A DNA stretch of 64,000 nt from Massilia kyonggiensis (GTDB taxonomy: Bacteria; Pseudomonadota; Gammaproteobacteria; Burkholderiales; Burkholderiaceae_D). Where the stretch lies: assembly GCF_024756235.1 (NCBI RefSeq), contig NZ_JANUGY010000010.1, forward strand, positions 186,001 through 250,000. The letters are read 5' to 3'. Both the position numbers and the translations under genes were made by a program. Every line of letters starts with the position of its first letter. The first letter of the stretch is position 1. Below are positions 40,710 through 48,801 of the stretch, piece by piece. Under the pieces are notes generated by a model. The model saw only the letters and a list, made by a program, of their open reading frames with translations. It did no database searches and was not told the DNA's origin.

Positions 40710-41345
40710 CTACTGAGCGCTGGCGGTCGCCGGCTGGCTGCTTTGCTTATTGGGATTGCGGTAATCTTCGATCAGGCGCGCGAAGCCGCGGTGCGCGCGG
40801 TCGACGGTGCCCGGGATGCGCAGGAAGCGCGCATCGTGGTGCACCGCCAGCACGAGGCCGTACATTTCGTACACGAGTTGCTCCGGGTCGGTGCCCGGTT
40901 TCAGGTCGCCGCAGTCGATCGCCTGTTGCGCGCAGCGCAGCAGGGCGCCCTGCCACGTGCGAACCATGGCGACGAGTTCTTCGCGGATCGGGCCCGGACG
41001 GTCGTCGTATTCGACGGCGCCGCTGATATAGATGCAGCCGGACGCGATCTCGACCGAGACGCGCTTGAGCCAGCGATTGAACATCGCTTCCAGGCGCGGC
41101 AGGCCGCGGGGCTCTTTCAGGCTGGGGAAGAAGACTTCCTGCTCGAAGCGGCGGTGGTACAGCTTGAGCACGTCGATCTGCAGGTCTTCACGCGACCCGA
41201 AGTGCGCGAAGACGCCCGATTTACTCATGTTCATGCGGTCGGCCAGCAGGCCGATCGTCAGGCCTTCCAGACCGTCGCGGCTGGCGAGCTCGAGCGCAAC
41301 ATCGAGGATGGCGGCCCGCGTCATCTCGCCCTTGCGCATGCTCAT
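40710..41345 (-). CDS. TetR/AcrR-family regulator of the beta-oxidation operon
   Basis: 211 residues. TetR HTH at about 8-55: TRAAILDVALELASRDGLEGLTIGLLADRMNMSKSGVFAHFGSREDL in parts, followed by a TetR_C-type ligand domain (VSVEIASGCIYISGAVEYDDRPGPIREEL). Located 34 bases before the acyl-CoA dehydrogenase gene on the same strand. Its own promoter carries a near-palindrome at the start site, so autorepression relieved by acyl-CoA is likely, as in PsrA/FadR-type TetR proteins. Starts at 41345 and 41339 are both possible. Confidence 0.9.
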   Translation of the reverse strand: MSMRKGEMTRAAILDVALELASRDGLEGLTIGLLADRMNMSKSGVFAHFGSREDLQIDVLKLYHRRFEQEVFFPSLKEPRGLPRLEAMFNRWLKRVSVEIASGCIYISGAVEYDDRPGPIREELVAMVRTWQGALLRCAQQAIDCGDLKPGTDPEQLVYEMYGLVLAVHHDARFLRIPGTVDRAHRGFARLIEDYRNPNKQSSQPATASAQ

Positions 41346-41410
41346 GCTTTTCGCTGTCGTATTAATAATATGCCTCGCGTAAGAAAGGATTTGATCTGAC
41401 CGAAAAAATC

Positions 41411-41450
41411 CGAACGCTCGTACTATTATCTACCAGCCGTGAAATGTCAA
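41411..41450 (-). promoter_or_regulatory. Promoter and putative operator of the TetR/beta-oxidation operon
   Basis: On the minus strand a perfect TTGACA (41450-41445) stands 16 bases from TAATAG (41428-41423). Directly downstream the near-palindrome CGAGCGTTCG (41420-41411) covers the predicted start site. The position fits repression by the adjacent TetR protein. Confidence 0.55.
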
Positions 41451-41483
41451 ACGGGAACTTAGAGGCGACGTTCTAGTGTGTTG

Positions 41484-41867
41484 TCAGCCGCCCGCACGGG
41501 TGATGGCGCGGCGGTCGCGCTTGGTCGGGCGGCCCTTGATCGTGCTGCCCGGTTCGGGGAACAAACGGCGTGCTTCCTGGTCGTTTTCCCTACGGACGAT
41601 ACTCTCTTCCGTCTCGCGGTACAACGCCTGGGCGACGGGTGCCGGCCCCCGTTTGTCGGACAGGCCCAGCACGACCACTTCCCAGCGATTCGAACCGTTG
41701 TCGATGAAAATCTTATCATCGACTTTGACGGAGCGGGCGGGTTTGACGGGCTCGCCGCCGATCCGCACCCGGCCCCGGTCGACCGCATCCGCCGCCAGCG
41801 AGCGCGTTTTGAAGAAGCGCGCGGCCCACAGCCATTTGTCGATCCTTACGTTGTCATTGTCCGTCAT
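41484..41867 (-). CDS. RNA-binding S4 domain protein (Hsp15-like)
   Basis: 127 residues. The S4 domain at about 8-65 reads VRIDKWLWAARFFKTRSLAADAVDRGRVRIGGEPVKPAR, the Hsp15 (HslR) pattern (quoted in part by key blocks IDKWLW, FFKTRS, GGEPVKP). The basic C-terminal tail RPTKRDRRAITR matches. Hsp15 binds free 50S subunits with attached nascent chains after heat stress to recycle them. Gene stands alone between the TetR gene and clsB with 12 bases to the latter. Confidence 0.9.
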   Translation of the reverse strand: MTDNDNVRIDKWLWAARFFKTRSLAADAVDRGRVRIGGEPVKPARSVKVDDKIFIDNGSNRWEVVVLGLSDKRGPAPVAQALYRETEESIVRRENDQEARRLFPEPGSTIKGRPTKRDRRAITRAGG

Positions 41868-41879
41868 AGTGTCTTTCCA

Positions 41880-43040
41880 TCATGCGTAGCCGATCGCGAC
41901 GACCCGCATGGTCATTTTATAGAGAAGATAGGCCATTTCGTGGCCGCAGCGGCGCACCCAACCGAGTTGCCGCAAGTCATCCAGGCAAACCTGCACGCCA
42001 TCGGCCACGCCCCGCTCGATCTGGCGCGCCAGGGTGCCGGCAAATTGCGCATCGCGCACGACGACGTTCGCTTCCTGGTTGACGAACAGCGATAGCCCGT
42101 CGCAGTTGCTGGAGCCGACCGTGGCCCAGTTGTCGTCCACGACGCAGACCTTCGCATGCAACTGCGTCTTGCGGTACTCGACGATGCGCACGCCGGCCGC
42201 CAGCAGCTGCGGGTAGAACGACGACGCGACGGCATCCTGCATGCGGAATTCGCCCACGCCGATCATCAGGCAGACGTCGACGCCGCGGCGCGCGGCCTGG
42301 CACAGTGCCTCGCGGAACTTGCGGCCCGGTGCGAAATATGGCGTGGCCATCAGCACCCGCTTGCGGGCGCGGCCGATCGCCTGCAGGTAGGCGCGCTGGA
42401 TCGTGCGGCGGTTGCGCAGGTTGTCGCGCACGACGAATGCCGCGCGCATCGGGTGGTCGCCCAGCGCGGCCGGCTGTTTGCGCATTTCCCGGAACAAATT
42501 GATCCGTCGGACCAGCGGCAAATGACCCGCCCGCGTCCACTGGGCCTGGGCTTCGCGGTGGATTTCCGCCACGAGCGGTCCCTGCACGCGCACGGCGAAA
42601 TCCCAGCGGGGTGCCGGCAGCGGCGCATGCGGATCGTAGTCGTGCAGGTTGTCGTCGTTCGTGTTGATGCCGCCGACAAAGGCGACCTGGCGGTCCATCA
42701 CCGCGATCTTGCGATGGCTGCGCGCGGCGCCGCGCTTGAACCACGGATTGAACATGCGGTAGTGCACGCAGGCCGCGCAGAATTCCTCTTTCAACCGCAA
42801 GGCGGTGCGGTTGCCGGTGCCGAACCAGTCGGCCAGCACGCGCACCTTGACGCCGCGCTTCGCGGCGCGGATCAGCGCGGCGGTGACGGCGCGCGCCGTG
42901 TCGTCCTCGGCGTAGATATAAGTCTCGTACAGGATCTCGTGCTTGGCCGCGTCGATGGCGGCCAGCAGCGCCGGGAAATAGGTGCTGCCGCTTTCGAGGA
43001 GAGTGACGTCGTTATTGGCTACATAAGTGACTGTGCGCAT
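41880..43040 (-). CDS. clsB: Cardiolipin synthase B-type phospholipase D protein
   Basis: 386 residues with both HKD motifs: HRKIAVMD near residue 110 and HAKVCVVDD near 300, each followed by GG/GSSN turns (FVGGINTND; VGSSNCDG). No N-terminal membrane helices, as in ClsB/YbhO. Makes cardiolipin from phosphatidylglycerol and/or phosphatidylethanolamine at the inner membrane. It follows an endonuclease-like gene by two bases, the ybhP-ybhO pair known from many proteobacteria. Confidence 0.9.
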   Translation of the reverse strand: MRTVTYVANNDVTLLESGSTYFPALLAAIDAAKHEILYETYIYAEDDTARAVTAALIRAAKRGVKVRVLADWFGTGNRTALRLKEEFCAACVHYRMFNPWFKRGAARSHRKIAVMDRQVAFVGGINTNDDNLHDYDPHAPLPAPRWDFAVRVQGPLVAEIHREAQAQWTRAGHLPLVRRINLFREMRKQPAALGDHPMRAAFVVRDNLRNRRTIQRAYLQAIGRARKRVLMATPYFAPGRKFREALCQAARRGVDVCLMIGVGEFRMQDAVASSFYPQLLAAGVRIVEYRKTQLHAKVCVVDDNWATVGSSNCDGLSLFVNQEANVVVRDAQFAGTLARQIERGVADGVQVCLDDLRQLGWVRRCGHEMAYLLYKMTMRVVAIGYA

Positions 43041-43042
43041 CG

Positions 43043-43870
43043 CTATGCCAGCTGCAGGTTGGCCACGATCGGTGCGTGGTCCGACAGGCGCGCCCACTGC
43101 GGGCCGTGCAGCACTTCGGCATGCTCGACCCGGAAGCCGCGCACATAGATCCGGTCGAGCCGGAACCAGGGCAGCGCGGCGGGAAACGTCCGCGCCGGCA
43201 CCAGGCGTTTCTCGCGCCCGGCCGCATTCCTCACGATATCACCAATCCGCGCGCCGAGCCGCGCCGGTCGCTCCAGTTCATCGAATACCTCAACGACGCC
43301 CAGCTTCAAACGCAGGCAATCGCTCAGGGTATTGCGCCAGTCGTTGAAGTCGCCGGCGATGATGACGGGCTCGTCCGGGCGCGCGGAGTCCTGCACGCAC
43401 TGGACCAGCGCCTCGGTCTGGCGCCGGCGGCTCACTTCGAACAGGCCCAGATGCACGACATAGCAGTGCACGTTGCCGGACGGCGTCTCCAGCACGCAGT
43501 GCAGGATGCCGCGCTGTTCGTAGGCGTGGTCGGAGACGTCGTGGTTGTTCTGGTTCGCAATCGGAAAGCCGGACAGCAGCGCGTTGCCGTGGTGGCCGTG
43601 GTCGTACACGGCATTCATGCCATAGGCGGCATGCAGGTTTTCGCCCGCAAAGAATTCGTGCTGGGCCTTCTCCGGCCAATGATGATGCGGGCTGCGCACC
43701 TTTTCGCCGTAGCGGGCCTGGTAGCGGTCGTGCCGTCCCTGCACTTCCTGCAGGAACACAACGTCCGCATCGAAGGCACCGATGGCTTTTTTCAGCGCCA
43801 ACACGCGCGGCGTACTACGGAAGGAAGAGACGCCCTTGTGGATGTTGTAGGTCGCGACACGGATTTTCAT
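43043..43870 (-). CDS. Endonuclease/exonuclease/phosphatase-family protein (YbhP-like)
   Basis: 275 residues. EEP-fold motifs: VATYNIHKGVS at the start, FLQEVQG (metal Glu), YVVHLGLF, IIAGDFNDWRN and the end LSDHAPIVANL (Asp-His). No signal peptide. The gene is directly upstream of clsB and cotranscribed; ybhP next to clsB is widely conserved, suggesting a link to phospholipid metabolism, though the substrate is unknown. Confidence 0.9.
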   Translation of the reverse strand: MKIRVATYNIHKGVSSFRSTPRVLALKKAIGAFDADVVFLQEVQGRHDRYQARYGEKVRSPHHHWPEKAQHEFFAGENLHAAYGMNAVYDHGHHGNALLSGFPIANQNNHDVSDHAYEQRGILHCVLETPSGNVHCYVVHLGLFEVSRRRQTEALVQCVQDSARPDEPVIIAGDFNDWRNTLSDCLRLKLGVVEVFDELERPARLGARIGDIVRNAAGREKRLVPARTFPAALPWFRLDRIYVRGFRVEHAEVLHGPQWARLSDHAPIVANLQLA

Positions 43871-43979
43871 GGGAACATTGTAACCCCATCAGTCCGTGCC
43901 TTTCCCGGGCGAGGAGCGCAATCGTGCGTCGGTTGGCGCCCATCCCGGCTCGTGGCCAGGAAGGGCGTAGGAGTACAGC

Positions 43980-44171
43980 TCAGGGGGCAACGGCACGCAT
44001 GAAGTCGCCGTTCGGCAGAGGACGCGCTTCAGGTGGAATGACGGGGTCCCGGTAGACCGGGTTGGTGCGCAACGGGCCCATCAGGCGGAGACCGCTCAAT
44101 AGCTCGATGCACAGGTAATCGTTATCGACGCCAACGTCCTTGACCTTCTGCTCGTGTCTGCGTTCGCTCAT
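43980..44171 (-). CDS. Small hypothetical protein (63 residues, DUF2442-like start)
   Basis: 63 residues with an excellent ribosome site (GGGAGGAATC before ATG) and a plausible upstream promoter. The segment VDNDYLCIELLSGLRL resembles the first strands of DUF2442 proteins (dryLxVeLadGr), but the remainder, PVIPPEARPLPNGDFM, does not follow that family, so it may be a shortened relative. GC is lower than in neighbours. Function unknown. Downstream of it lies the ybhP-clsB pair. Confidence 0.55.
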   Translation of the reverse strand: MSERRHEQKVKDVGVDNDYLCIELLSGLRLMGPLRTNPVYRDPVIPPEARPLPNGDFMRAVAP

Positions 44172-44203
44172 GATTCCTCCCTTTGTTGGACATTGCTAAA
44201 TTG

Positions 44204-44257
44204 AAAAGTCGCCAGAAACGACTTGTGGAACTTAATGAAATCATTTCTAGCTGTCAA
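44204..44257 (-). promoter_or_regulatory. Promoter and attenuator-like hairpin before the 63-residue gene
   Basis: On the minus strand TTGACA (44257-44252) is 17 bases from TAAGTT (44234-44229, weak -10). Next comes AAGTCG...CGACTT (44224-44219 with 44211-44206, loop seven bases), then TTTTCAATTT. A six-bp stem followed by a U-rich run between promoter and gene looks like a weak attenuator. The whole stretch 44172-44373 is AT-rich with no other gene. Confidence 0.4.
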
Positions 44258-44316
44258 ACAAGTGATTGTATTGTGTGCATCAAATTTTGGTAAATTTAAT
44301 TCCGTTTATACAATGA

Positions 44317-44346
44317 AAGGAAAATGCTCGATGCAATAATCGAGCA
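44317..44346 (-). terminator. Rho-independent terminator of the ssu operon
   Basis: On the minus strand TGCTCGAT (44346-44339) pairs with ATCGAGCA (44332-44325) across a six-base loop and is followed by TTTTCCTTT. It lies 28 bases after the ssuB stop codon. Confidence 0.75.
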
Positions 44347-44373
44347 GAATTGGTCGATCAAAAACTCTCACAA

Positions 44374-45114
44374 TCACGCGGATTGATGAGTGTGCAGCAC
44401 CCGATCCAGCACGTTTTGCTCCAACGCGCCGAACTCCACGCTGCCCCGCGCGCGCGGCCGCGCGAGGCCGACGTCCAGGTCGAACGCCAGCCGTCCCTGC
44501 TCGATCAGCAGGATGCGATCGGCCAGCACCACGGCTTCCTGCACGTCGTGAGTGACGAGCACGGCCGTGAAGCCGCGCGCCGTCCACAACGATTCGATCA
44601 ACTGCTGCATCTCGATGCGCGTGAGGGCATCGAGCGCCCCCAGCGGCTCGTCCAGCAACAACAGCTGCGGCTCGTGCACGAGCGCGCGCGCCAGGGCCAC
44701 GCGCTGGCGCTGGCCGCCAGAAAGCGCCGCAGGCCAATCGTCCGCGCGCTCCAGCAGGCCGACGCTCCCTAACGCCGCGCGGGCCCGCTCCGCGCCATCC
44801 TTCAGGCCCAGCGCCACATTCTGCAGCACGGTCTTCCACGGCAGCAGGCGTGCATCCTGGAACATCATGCGTGTTTCAGGGTTCTGCCCGCCACCGCCGA
44901 TTTTGACCTGGCCGGCGTCCGGAAGTTCCAGGCCCGCGATCGCACGCAGCAGCGTGCTCTTGCCGCAGCCGCTGCGGCCCACGACGGCGACGAACTCGCC
45001 CGGTTCGATCCTGAGGTTGACGCCATCGAGCACGGTGCGTCCGGCATAGCGTTTGGTCAGGCTGCGCACGTCGACGGGCGCACCTGCCCGGTAGTCTTGA
45101 TTGTCTTTTGGCAT
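44374..45114 (-). CDS. ssuB: Sulfonate ABC transporter ATP-binding protein
   Basis: 246 residues. Walker A GRSGCGKST, Q loop MMFQDARLLPWKTV, signature LSGGQRQR, Walker B LLLLDEPLGALD and the switch His in LVTHDVQEAV. The LLPWKTV motif after the Q loop is typical of SsuB/TauB/NrtD importers. Energises uptake of alkanesulfonates with SsuA and SsuC. Last gene of ssuEADCB, six bases after ssuC, ended by a terminator. Confidence 0.93.
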   Translation of the reverse strand: MPKDNQDYRAGAPVDVRSLTKRYAGRTVLDGVNLRIEPGEFVAVVGRSGCGKSTLLRAIAGLELPDAGQVKIGGGGQNPETRMMFQDARLLPWKTVLQNVALGLKDGAERARAALGSVGLLERADDWPAALSGGQRQRVALARALVHEPQLLLLDEPLGALDALTRIEMQQLIESLWTARGFTAVLVTHDVQEAVVLADRILLIEQGRLAFDLDVGLARPRARGSVEFGALEQNVLDRVLHTHQSA

Positions 45115-45120
45115 GAAGGA

Positions 45121-45936
45121 TCAACGGTAAGCAGGATTCCAGCGCAGGAAGCGGCGTTCCAGGCCGCGCGCCGCCAGGTCGGCAGCCTTGCCCAAGAGGG
45201 CGTACAGCAGCACGCCGACGAGCACGACGTCGGTCTGCAGGAATTCGCGCGCGTTCATCGTCATGTAGCCGATGCCGGCCTGCGCGGAGATGGTTTCGGC
45301 GACGATCAGCAGGACCCACACGAGACCCAGCGAGAAGCGCACGCCGACGAGGATGGCAGGCAGCGCGCCGGGCAGGATCACGTCGCGGTACAGGGCCCAG
45401 CCGGACAGGCCGTAGCTGCGCGCCATCTCGATCAGCCCCGCGTCGACCGACCGGATCCCGTGGAAGGTGTTCAGGTAGACCGGGAAAAAGACGCCGACAG
45501 ACAGCAGGAACAGCTTCGCCGCCTCGTCGATGCCGAACCACAGGATCACGAGCGGGATCAGCGCGAGCGCCGGGATGTTGCGCACCATCTGCACGGTCGT
45601 GTCGAGCAGCGTGGCGGCGCGCCGGCTGCTGCCGTTCAGCAGGCCCAGCGCGAGGCCCAGCGCGGCGCCGAGGCCGAAGCCGGCCGCGGCGCGCCACAGG
45701 CTCACGCGCAGATGCGTCCACAGCTCCCCGGACACGGCCAGGTCGCCGAATGCTTTCGCGACGGCCAGCGGCTCGGGCAGGATGCGCGTCGACAGCAGGC
45801 CGGTGCGCGACGCGGCCTGCCACGCGACGATCAACAGGACCGGCAGCGCCCACGGCGCCAGCGGCGCGAGCAGGCGTGCCAGCGGCGCGCCGCCGCGCGG
45901 CTGCGCGGACGCCGGGAGAGTCCGGGCCGAGCCCAT
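45121..45936 (-). CDS. ssuC: Sulfonate ABC transporter permease
   Basis: 271 residues, about six membrane helices. The EAA loop that contacts SsuB is present as EMARSYGLSGWALYRDVILPGALPAILVGVR in recognisable blocks (ARSYGLSG, ILPGALP). LILPEPLAVAKAF near the N terminus is normal for SsuC/TauC. The ATG overlaps the ssuD stop (ATGA). Forms the inner-membrane channel for sulfonate uptake. Confidence 0.93.
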   Translation of the reverse strand: MGSARTLPASAQPRGGAPLARLLAPLAPWALPVLLIVAWQAASRTGLLSTRILPEPLAVAKAFGDLAVSGELWTHLRVSLWRAAAGFGLGAALGLALGLLNGSSRRAATLLDTTVQMVRNIPALALIPLVILWFGIDEAAKLFLLSVGVFFPVYLNTFHGIRSVDAGLIEMARSYGLSGWALYRDVILPGALPAILVGVRFSLGLVWVLLIVAETISAQAGIGYMTMNAREFLQTDVVLVGVLLYALLGKAADLAARGLERRFLRWNPAYR

Positions 45937-47087
45937 CAAGCCACCTTCTTCGGCAGGATGTCGACGGCCATCACTTCGCCGAACGGGCCGGTAATGGAAT
46001 GCTCGCCGCGCTCCTTGCCTTTGCCGAGCAGCGGGAACACGAGCTCCGCGAAGCGGTACGACTCTTCCAGGTGGGGGTAGCCGGACAGGATGAACGTCTC
46101 GATGCCCAGGTCCTGGTACTCGCGCATGCGCGCGGCCACGGTTTCCGGATCCCCGACGAGCGCCGTGCCCGCGCCGCCGCGCACGAGGCCCACGCCGGCC
46201 CACAGGTTGGGCGACACTTCCAGCTTGTCGCGCCGGCCGCCGTGCAGCGCGGCCATGCGGCGCTGGCCCACCGAATCCATTTTCGCGAATGCGGCCTGCG
46301 CCTTGGCGATGGTGGCATCGTCCAGGTGGCTGATGAGTTTATCGGCCGCGGCCCACGCTTCCTCGTTCGTCTCGCGCACGATCACGTGCAGGCGGATGCC
46401 GAATTTCACCGTGCGGCCGTGCTTCGCGGCGCGGGCGCGGATGTCCGCGATCTTTTGCGCGACTGCGGCCGGCGGCTCGCCCCAGGTCAGGTAGACGTCC
46501 ATCTGTTCGGCCGCCAGTTCGTGCGCCGCTTCCGACGAGCCGCCGAAGTACAGCGGCGGATACGGCTTCTGCACGGGCGGATAGAGCGTGCGCGCGCCTT
46601 TCACGGTCAGGTGCTTGCCCGAGAAATGAAAACCGTCGTCGCCGCCCTCCCCGGCCAGCGCGGCGCGCCAGATGCGGATGAATTCATCCGAGATCTCGTA
46701 GCGCGTCTCGTGGTCGGCAAAGACGCCGTCCGCTTCCAGCTCCGCTTGGTCCCCGCCCGTGACGACGTTGATCAGGAGGCGGCCATTGGACAGGCGATCG
46801 AACGTCGACGCCATGCGCACGGACAGGCCCGGCGTCGACAGGCCGGGACGGATCGCGACGAGGAATTTCAGCTTGCGCGTGGCGTGGATCAGCGACGACG
46901 CGACGACCCACGCATCCTCGCACGAGCGGCCGGTGGGCAGCAGCACGCCGTCGTAGCCGAGCGTGTCGGCCGCCACGGCGATCTGGCGCGTGTAGTCGGC
47001 GTCGACGGGGCGGGCACCCTTGCTGGTGCCGAGATAGCGGCTGTCGCCGTGGGTCGGGATGAACCAGAAAACGTTCGGCGTACTCAT
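45936..47087 (-). CDS. ssuD: FMNH2-dependent alkanesulfonate monooxygenase
   Basis: 383 residues of the bacterial luciferase-like family. Key blocks: VFWFIPTHGDSRYLG at the start, LPTGRSCEDAWVVAS, RPGLSTPGLSVRMASTFDRLSNGRL, INVVTGGDQAELEADG, FSGKHLTVKGA and ILSGYPHLEESYRFAELVFPLL near the end. Cleaves alkanesulfonates to aldehyde and sulfite using FMNH2 supplied by SsuE. Three bases from ssuA, four-base overlap with ssuC. Confidence 0.95.
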   Translation of the reverse strand: MSTPNVFWFIPTHGDSRYLGTSKGARPVDADYTRQIAVAADTLGYDGVLLPTGRSCEDAWVVASSLIHATRKLKFLVAIRPGLSTPGLSVRMASTFDRLSNGRLLINVVTGGDQAELEADGVFADHETRYEISDEFIRIWRAALAGEGGDDGFHFSGKHLTVKGARTLYPPVQKPYPPLYFGGSSEAAHELAAEQMDVYLTWGEPPAAVAQKIADIRARAAKHGRTVKFGIRLHVIVRETNEEAWAAADKLISHLDDATIAKAQAAFAKMDSVGQRRMAALHGGRRDKLEVSPNLWAGVGLVRGGAGTALVGDPETVAARMREYQDLGIETFILSGYPHLEESYRFAELVFPLLGKGKERGEHSITGPFGEVMAVDILPKKVA

Positions 47088-47090
47088 GGC

Positions 47091-48092
47091 TTATTCCTTC
47101 GCGAGCAGGTTGGACGGCGGCTGCGCATCGCGCACGACGATCGGTTTCGGGATCAGCTTCAGGTTATGGAACGTGTCCGCGATCTTCTGCTGCGCGGCCA
47201 GCACCTCCGGCGTCACCGTGCGCACGCCGTATGCGTAGCGCCGGGCCGCCAGGGCCACGACGTCGACGGGCAGGCCCGTCTGCGCCGCGAGGATCGTCGC
47301 GACTTCCTGCTGGTGCGTGCGGCCCCACTCGTCGACCTTGGCCAGCTCGTCGATCACGATGCGCACGACGTCCGCATGCTGCTCGGCGAACGGACGCGCG
47401 GCCACGTAGAACTGGTGGTTGGCGGCGAGACCCTTGCCATCGGCCAGCACGCGCGCGCCCAGCTGCTTTTCGGCCGCGGCGAGGAACGGATCCCAGATCA
47501 CCCACGCGTCCACGGATCCGCGCTCGAACGCGGCGCGCGCCTCGGCCGGCGGCAGGTACACGGTCTGGATTTCGCGGTAATCGACGCCGGCCTTTTCCAG
47601 CGCCTTCACGAGCAGGTAGTGCACGTTCGAGCCCTTGTTCAGGGCGACTTTTTTCCCTTTCAGCTCCGTCACGCTGCGCAGGGTCGAATTCTTCGGCACG
47701 ACGATCGCCTCGGAGTCCGGCGACGGCGGCTCGTTGCCGACGTAGACCAGGTTCGCGCCCGCGGCCTGGGCGAAGATCGGCGGCGCTTCGCCGACCGTGC
47801 CGAAATCGATGCTGCCCACGTTCAGGCCTTCGAGCAGCGCGGGGCCGGCCGGGAACTCGGTCCACTTGACCGCGATGTTCTTCGCGGCGAGCCGCTTTTC
47901 CAGCGTTCCGCGGCCCTTCAGCAGCGTGAGCGTGCCGTATTTCTGGTAGCCGATGCGCACCTCGCGCGGCGCGCCCGCGGCCTGGGCCTGGGGAAGATCG
48001 GCGAAGGGGGCAGCAACTGCGGCGCCAAACAGCAGGCCGAGCGTACGGCGGCGCTGCTGGCGCCGGGTGCCGGCATCGAACGAATCGGTCAT
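47091..48092 (-). CDS. ssuA: Sulfonate ABC transporter substrate-binding protein
   Basis: 333 residues. Signal region with a twin-arginine-like RRQQRRRTLGLLFGAAVAAP, cleaved near AQA. Mature protein of the NMT1/SsuA family: REVRIGYQKYGTLTLLKGRGTLEK, DFGTVGEAPPIFAQAAGA, GKKVALNKGSNVHYLLVKAL and DAWVIWDPFLAAAE are characteristic. Periplasmic capture of aliphatic sulfonates. AGGATCACC precedes the ATG. Preceded by ssuE, followed by ssuD. Confidence 0.94.
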   Translation of the reverse strand: MTDSFDAGTRRQQRRRTLGLLFGAAVAAPFADLPQAQAAGAPREVRIGYQKYGTLTLLKGRGTLEKRLAAKNIAVKWTEFPAGPALLEGLNVGSIDFGTVGEAPPIFAQAAGANLVYVGNEPPSPDSEAIVVPKNSTLRSVTELKGKKVALNKGSNVHYLLVKALEKAGVDYREIQTVYLPPAEARAAFERGSVDAWVIWDPFLAAAEKQLGARVLADGKGLAANHQFYVAARPFAEQHADVVRIVIDELAKVDEWGRTHQQEVATILAAQTGLPVDVVALAARRYAYGVRTVTPEVLAAQQKIADTFHNLKLIPKPIVVRDAQPPSNLLAKE

Positions 48093-48120
48093 GGGGGGTG
48101 ATCCTTTGTTATCGTGGTGG

Positions 48121-48678
48121 TCAGGCGGCGACGGCGAGCACGTGGGCGGTCCTGCGCTGCAATTCGTCGTGCAATTGGGCGACGCCGGCGGCGATGCGCG
48201 CGGCGATGGCCGGCACCGGGCGCAGGCCCAGTTCCGGATCCCACGGCAGCTGTTCCGACGTGGCGAAGATGCTGGGCAGGATGTGGCGCGGCGCGAGCGA
48301 GGCGAGCACGGGGCGCAGCGCGTAGTCCAGCGCCAGCATGTGCGACTGGCTGCCGCCGGTGGCCAGCGGCAGCACGAGCTTGTCCGCCAGGCCGTCCTGC
48401 GGCAGCAGGTCGAGGAACGCTTTCAATACGCCGCTGAAGGACGCCTTGTAGACAGGGGTGCCGACGACGATCGCATCGGCGTCACGCACGCGGGCGACGG
48501 CATCGAGAATGGCCGGGTCGCGGGCGTCGGCGCGCAGCAGCGCCAGGGCGGGCAGTTCGCGCACCTGCAGCGCGCCGGTGCGGTGGCCCAGCGCGGCCAG
48601 GCGGTCGCCCACCAGCTGCTGCAGGCGCCATGTCGTCGAAGGAGAGGATGGGCTTCCGCCCAGCAGGAGAACAGTCAT
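48121..48678 (-). CDS. ssuE: NADPH-dependent FMN reductase
   Basis: 185 residues of flavodoxin-like fold: LLLGGSPSSPSTTWRLQQL phosphate loop, DAIVVGTPVYKASFSGVLKAFLDLLPQ and PLATGGSQSHMLALDYALRPVL are the SsuE signature blocks. Supplies reduced FMN to SsuD. First gene of the operon, 28 bases before ssuA. The roughly 120-base upstream region should hold the sulfur-limitation (CysB/Cbl-type) promoter; I cannot define the site from sequence alone. Confidence 0.94.
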   Translation of the reverse strand: MTVLLLGGSPSSPSTTWRLQQLVGDRLAALGHRTGALQVRELPALALLRADARDPAILDAVARVRDADAIVVGTPVYKASFSGVLKAFLDLLPQDGLADKLVLPLATGGSQSHMLALDYALRPVLASLAPRHILPSIFATSEQLPWDPELGLRPVPAIAARIAAGVAQLHDELQRRTAHVLAVAA

Positions 48679-48801
48679 GGTCGTTCCGGGTCGATGAGAT
48701 GGCCACAGGCTACTGCTGCCCTCATCGAAGCGGAACGAATGCTTTTACGTTTTGATATGCCGTTTTCGTTAAAAGATTTCGCGCATATGCATCTGCGGCG
48801 G

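Noticed and set aside
48679..48801. CysB-type site upstream of ssuE
   Set aside because: Expected from biology, and the stretch is AT-richer, but no recognisable site or promoter could be defined.
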